A DNA stretch of 7,284 nt from Methyloceanibacter sp. (GTDB lineage: Bacteria; Pseudomonadota; Alphaproteobacteria; Rhizobiales; Methyloligellaceae): positions 1 through 7,284 of the forward strand of contig JALHTP010000389.1 in NCBI GenBank assembly GCA_022865725.1, read 5' to 3'. This document shows positions 5,530-7,284 of this stretch, piece by piece (within the stretch, counting starts at the first letter, position 1; each line of letters opens with the position of its first letter). A program made the translations under genes and the position numbers. Below the pieces are notes generated by a model. That model had not been told where the DNA came from. It did no database searches and was given only the letters and a program-made list of their open reading frames with translations.

Positions 5530-6437
5530 TGGCCAGGATTTGCATCTTTGGCTTGGCCGGTGCGGCTTGCCTCGCCGTCGGCTCCTGCCTGCCGGCGCGC
5601 GCCTGCGACCTCTCGCAGCCCGAGACGTCGCAGCCCGAGACTTCGCAGCCCGAGACTTCCCAGTCAGAGACCGGCATGGTCGCTAGCGTCGTCGATGGCG
5701 AGACGCTCAAGCTCGGCGACGGCAGGGTGGTCAGGCTGATCGGGGCCAAGGCGCCGATGCCGCCGCTCGGCTGGCGCGGCGACGATCCCTGGCCGTTCGT
5801 CGATGAGGCGAAAGATGCCCTTGCGCGGCTTGCTGCGGGCCAAGAGGTCGAGCTTAAGTTTGGCGGACGCCGCCTGGACCGGCACGGTTATCTTCTGGCC
5901 CAGGTTTTCGTGGTGTCGGGCGAGAAGCGCCTCTGGCTTCAGGAGGAGCTTGTCGCCAATGGCTTCGCCCGCGTCTATTCCTTCCCCGATAACCGCGCCT
6001 GCGCGCCGGAGCTTCTGGCGCGGGAGGCCGAGGCCAGGGCCAAACGGCTAGGGCTTTGGGGATCCTCGGCCTATCGCATCGCCGGCGCGCTCGACGTGAA
6101 GCGCTTGGGACGCCTCACCCATTCCTATCAGCTGGTCGAGGGCAGCGTGGTGGCGGTCGGCGAAGGCGGCGGCCGGCTCTATCTCAATTTCGCGAAAGAC
6201 TGGCGGAGCGACTTCACCATCAGCGTCGAGCGCAAGGATTTGAGCGCCTTTGCCGCCGCCGGCATCGACCTGAAGCACCTCGCGGGAAAGCGCCTGCGCG
6301 TGCGCGGCACCCTCGCTTGGCGGAACGGACCCATGATCGAGGCGAGCCACCCCGAGCAGATCGAGCTTCTGCCGGACGGCTCCGAGAAGCAGGTGCAGCC
6401 GCCGTCGCAGCCAACGGGTCCGGCTATCGCTCTATAG
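5529..6437 (+). CDS. Thermonuclease-like (SNase-fold) exported protein, probably catalytically impaired
   Basis: A 302-residue protein with three parts. Residues 1-25 are a signal peptide (cut likely at PARA, before C26; a lipobox at C20 is a weaker option), followed by a QPETS-repeat linker (30-48). Residues 50-180 are an SNase-type OB domain (MVASVVDGETLKL, VVRLIGAKAP, DRHGYLLAQVFV, NRACAPELLAREAEAR). Residues 195-285 are a second beta-rich domain typical of longer alphaproteobacterial homologues (LYLNFAKDWRSDFTI, LRVRG, HPEQIELL). In staphylococcal nuclease the active site uses D21, R35, D40, T41, E43 and R87. Here the aligned residues are E58, R69, K74, A75, M77 and Y121, so only R35 is kept and D21 is a conservative change. 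Nuclease activity is doubtful; nucleic-acid binding may persist. GTG at 5529 is the only start after the in-frame TAA at 5505. Confidence 0.82.
   Translation: MARICIFGLAGAACLAVGSCLPARACDLSQPETSQPETSQPETSQSETGMVASVVDGETLKLGDGRVVRLIGAKAPMPPLGWRGDDPWPFVDEAKDALARLAAGQEVELKFGGRRLDRHGYLLAQVFVVSGEKRLWLQEELVANGFARVYSFPDNRACAPELLAREAEARAKRLGLWGSSAYRIAGALDVKRLGRLTHSYQLVEGSVVAVGEGGGRLYLNFAKDWRSDFTISVERKDLSAFAAAGIDLKHLAGKRLRVRGTLAWRNGPMIEASHPEQIELLPDGSEKQVQPPSQPTGPAIAL
5616..5672 (+). repeat. 15-bp tandem repeat, three full copies plus a partial one
   Basis: Units CAGCCCGAGACGTCG (5616-5630), CAGCCCGAGACTTCG (5631-5645), CAGCCCGAGACTTCC (5646-5660) and a decayed fourth unit (5661-5672). Fifteen bases are a multiple of three, so copy number can change without a frameshift. 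The product is the acidic, unstructured linker (QPETS)3 QSETG between the signal peptide and the SNase domain. Confidence 0.9.
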
Positions 6438-6505
6438 GCTTTAGGGTGGCATAGTCGAAAGGCCAGGCCGCGAGCCAGGCCAACGGGGAGTGTCCAAAGA
6501 GCGCC

Positions 6506-7284
6506 ATGGAGTCCTTCTCCCGCGTCTTTCCGCTCGATTGGACGACGCTGCAACATATCTCGGCGATTGTCGGGCTCCTGGCTGTCCTGCTTGGGCTTCT
6601 CGCCTTCATCCTGCACAGGGCGCTGCGCAAGGACGAAAGGCAAAGCAGGATGGTGGCCGAGCAGCTCGCCGTCCTGATTGCCGGCAAAATGATGGCCCGT
6701 TCGCAAGAAGACGGCGACCGCTTCTCCCTGAAGGAGAGCAATAGCATCAAGTCGCTGATCGCCGAGGCCGTGCTTGCGCTCGACGCCCAGGATACGCGGA
6801 CGGGCAGGCGCGCCATCGACCAGCTCAAATCGTCGAACAGCGCGCTTGCCACCGGGATCTTCGCCGAGATCGCGCGCAGCAAGCGCGCCGAGGCCGGCCG
6901 GGCGGCGGGGCAGGCCGCCTCCGCGCTCCGTCATCAAGGCGCGCTGACGCTGCCGAAAGACACGCAAGGGGCGCTCGATCTGTTCCAGCAGGCGTTCGAG
7001 CTCGATCCGGCGAACGCGGAAAATCTGCTCGCTCTGGCTGTCGTCCAGTTCAGGCTGGGCGACATTCCGAGCGTCGAGGCCCTGATCGAGAAGGCGCGTG
7101 GGGGCGCCGGCCAAGAGGGACGCGAGGATATTGCCGGCCTGGTCGACATGTTCGCGGGCGTGCTCCATCTCCGGCGCGGGCGCTTTCCGCAAGCGATCGA
7201 GAAATTCGAGGGCGCCAGCCGCATCTTCGCCGAGCGTAAAGACCCCAAGGCGCTCGTCGATGCGCTCATGGCGCTCGCCAGCAC
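6506..7284 (+). CDS. Membrane-anchored TPR-repeat protein, N-terminal part (cut by window end)
   Basis: An open frame from ATG 6506 runs to the window end without a stop, giving 259 residues of a longer protein. Residues 17-37 form one strongly hydrophobic helix (ISAIVGLLAVLLGLLAFIL) followed by basic residues, so the rest probably lies in the cytoplasm. A charged, likely helical region (40-130) leads to tetratricopeptide-like repeats: about 135-168 ending FQQAFELDPAN, 169-200 with LALAVVQFRLGDI, and 209-245 with FAGVLHLRRGRFPQAIEKFEGA. TPR arrays hold protein partners; no catalytic domain is visible yet. A weak AAAGAG site (6496-6501) lies four bases before the ATG, and no better start exists upstream in frame. 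It begins 68 bp after the nuclease-like gene, so co-transcription is plausible. The missing C-terminus could carry an effector domain. Confidence 0.78.
   Translation, partial: MESFSRVFPLDWTTLQHISAIVGLLAVLLGLLAFILHRALRKDERQSRMVAEQLAVLIAGKMMARSQEDGDRFSLKESNSIKSLIAEAVLALDAQDTRTGRRAIDQLKSSNSALATGIFAEIARSKRAEAGRAAGQAASALRHQGALTLPKDTQGALDLFQQAFELDPANAENLLALAVVQFRLGDIPSVEALIEKARGGAGQEGREDIAGLVDMFAGVLHLRRGRFPQAIEKFEGASRIFAERKDPKALVDALMALAS

Noticed and set aside
6179..7192. Minus-strand ORF of 337 codons opposite the nuclease-like gene and the TPR gene
   Set aside because: It covers parts of two well-supported plus-strand genes and the gap between them, has no recognisable domain, and is explained by third-position GC bias.
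1..7284. Search for a CRISPR array or a recognised defence operon
   Set aside because: No regularly spaced repeats other than the coding 15-bp tandem repeat were seen, and none of the genes matches a defence family with confidence; the TPR protein is incomplete so no such claim is made.

Overview
The window is GC-rich (strong G/C bias at third codon positions). It carries a bacterial tRNA-Arg, an Rrf2 regulator, a two-gene YeeE/YedE transporter of the type common in Proteobacteria, and a thermonuclease-like protein of the alphaproteobacterial kind. The best guess is a chromosomal segment of an alphaproteobacterium, plausibly Hyphomicrobiales (Rhizobiales). This is inferred from gene style; there is no phylogenetic marker in the window that settles it.

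Left edge (1-537): the 3' end of an IS30-type transposase gene is cut by the window start. It converges with a short minus-strand ORF of unknown function whose last codons overlap the transposase gene, so it looks truncated by the insertion. A complete tRNA-Arg(CCT) follows on the minus strand, and the mobile-element debris lies on its 3' side, where integrative elements usually insert.

Minus-strand operon (2150 down to 691): two small membrane proteins that together make one YeeE/YedE-type transporter (3 bp apart) are followed by an Rrf2-family regulator that has its own extended -10 promoter. By analogy with known families this is probably a thiosulfate or sulfane-sulfur uptake unit with a cysteine-bearing regulator.

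Plus-strand block (2319 to the window end): five co-directional genes, all predicted to be exported or membrane-bound. They are a trypsin-like S1 serine protease with intact catalytic machinery, a META/HslJ-type protein, a membrane M48 (HtpX-like) metalloprotease with an unusual C-terminal extension, an SNase-fold protein that lacks key catalytic residues, and the N-terminal 259 residues of a membrane-anchored TPR protein that runs off the window. Gaps are about 70-100 bp with no strong terminators, so they may be partly co-transcribed. Together they suggest an envelope proteolysis / stress neighbourhood, but no functional link is proved.

No CRISPR array, rRNA, phage gene or recognised defence system was seen. 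The most unusual points are the degenerate nuclease with a G7 tract at its start codon and a 15-bp tandem repeat, the M48 extension, and the eukaryote-style trypsin.
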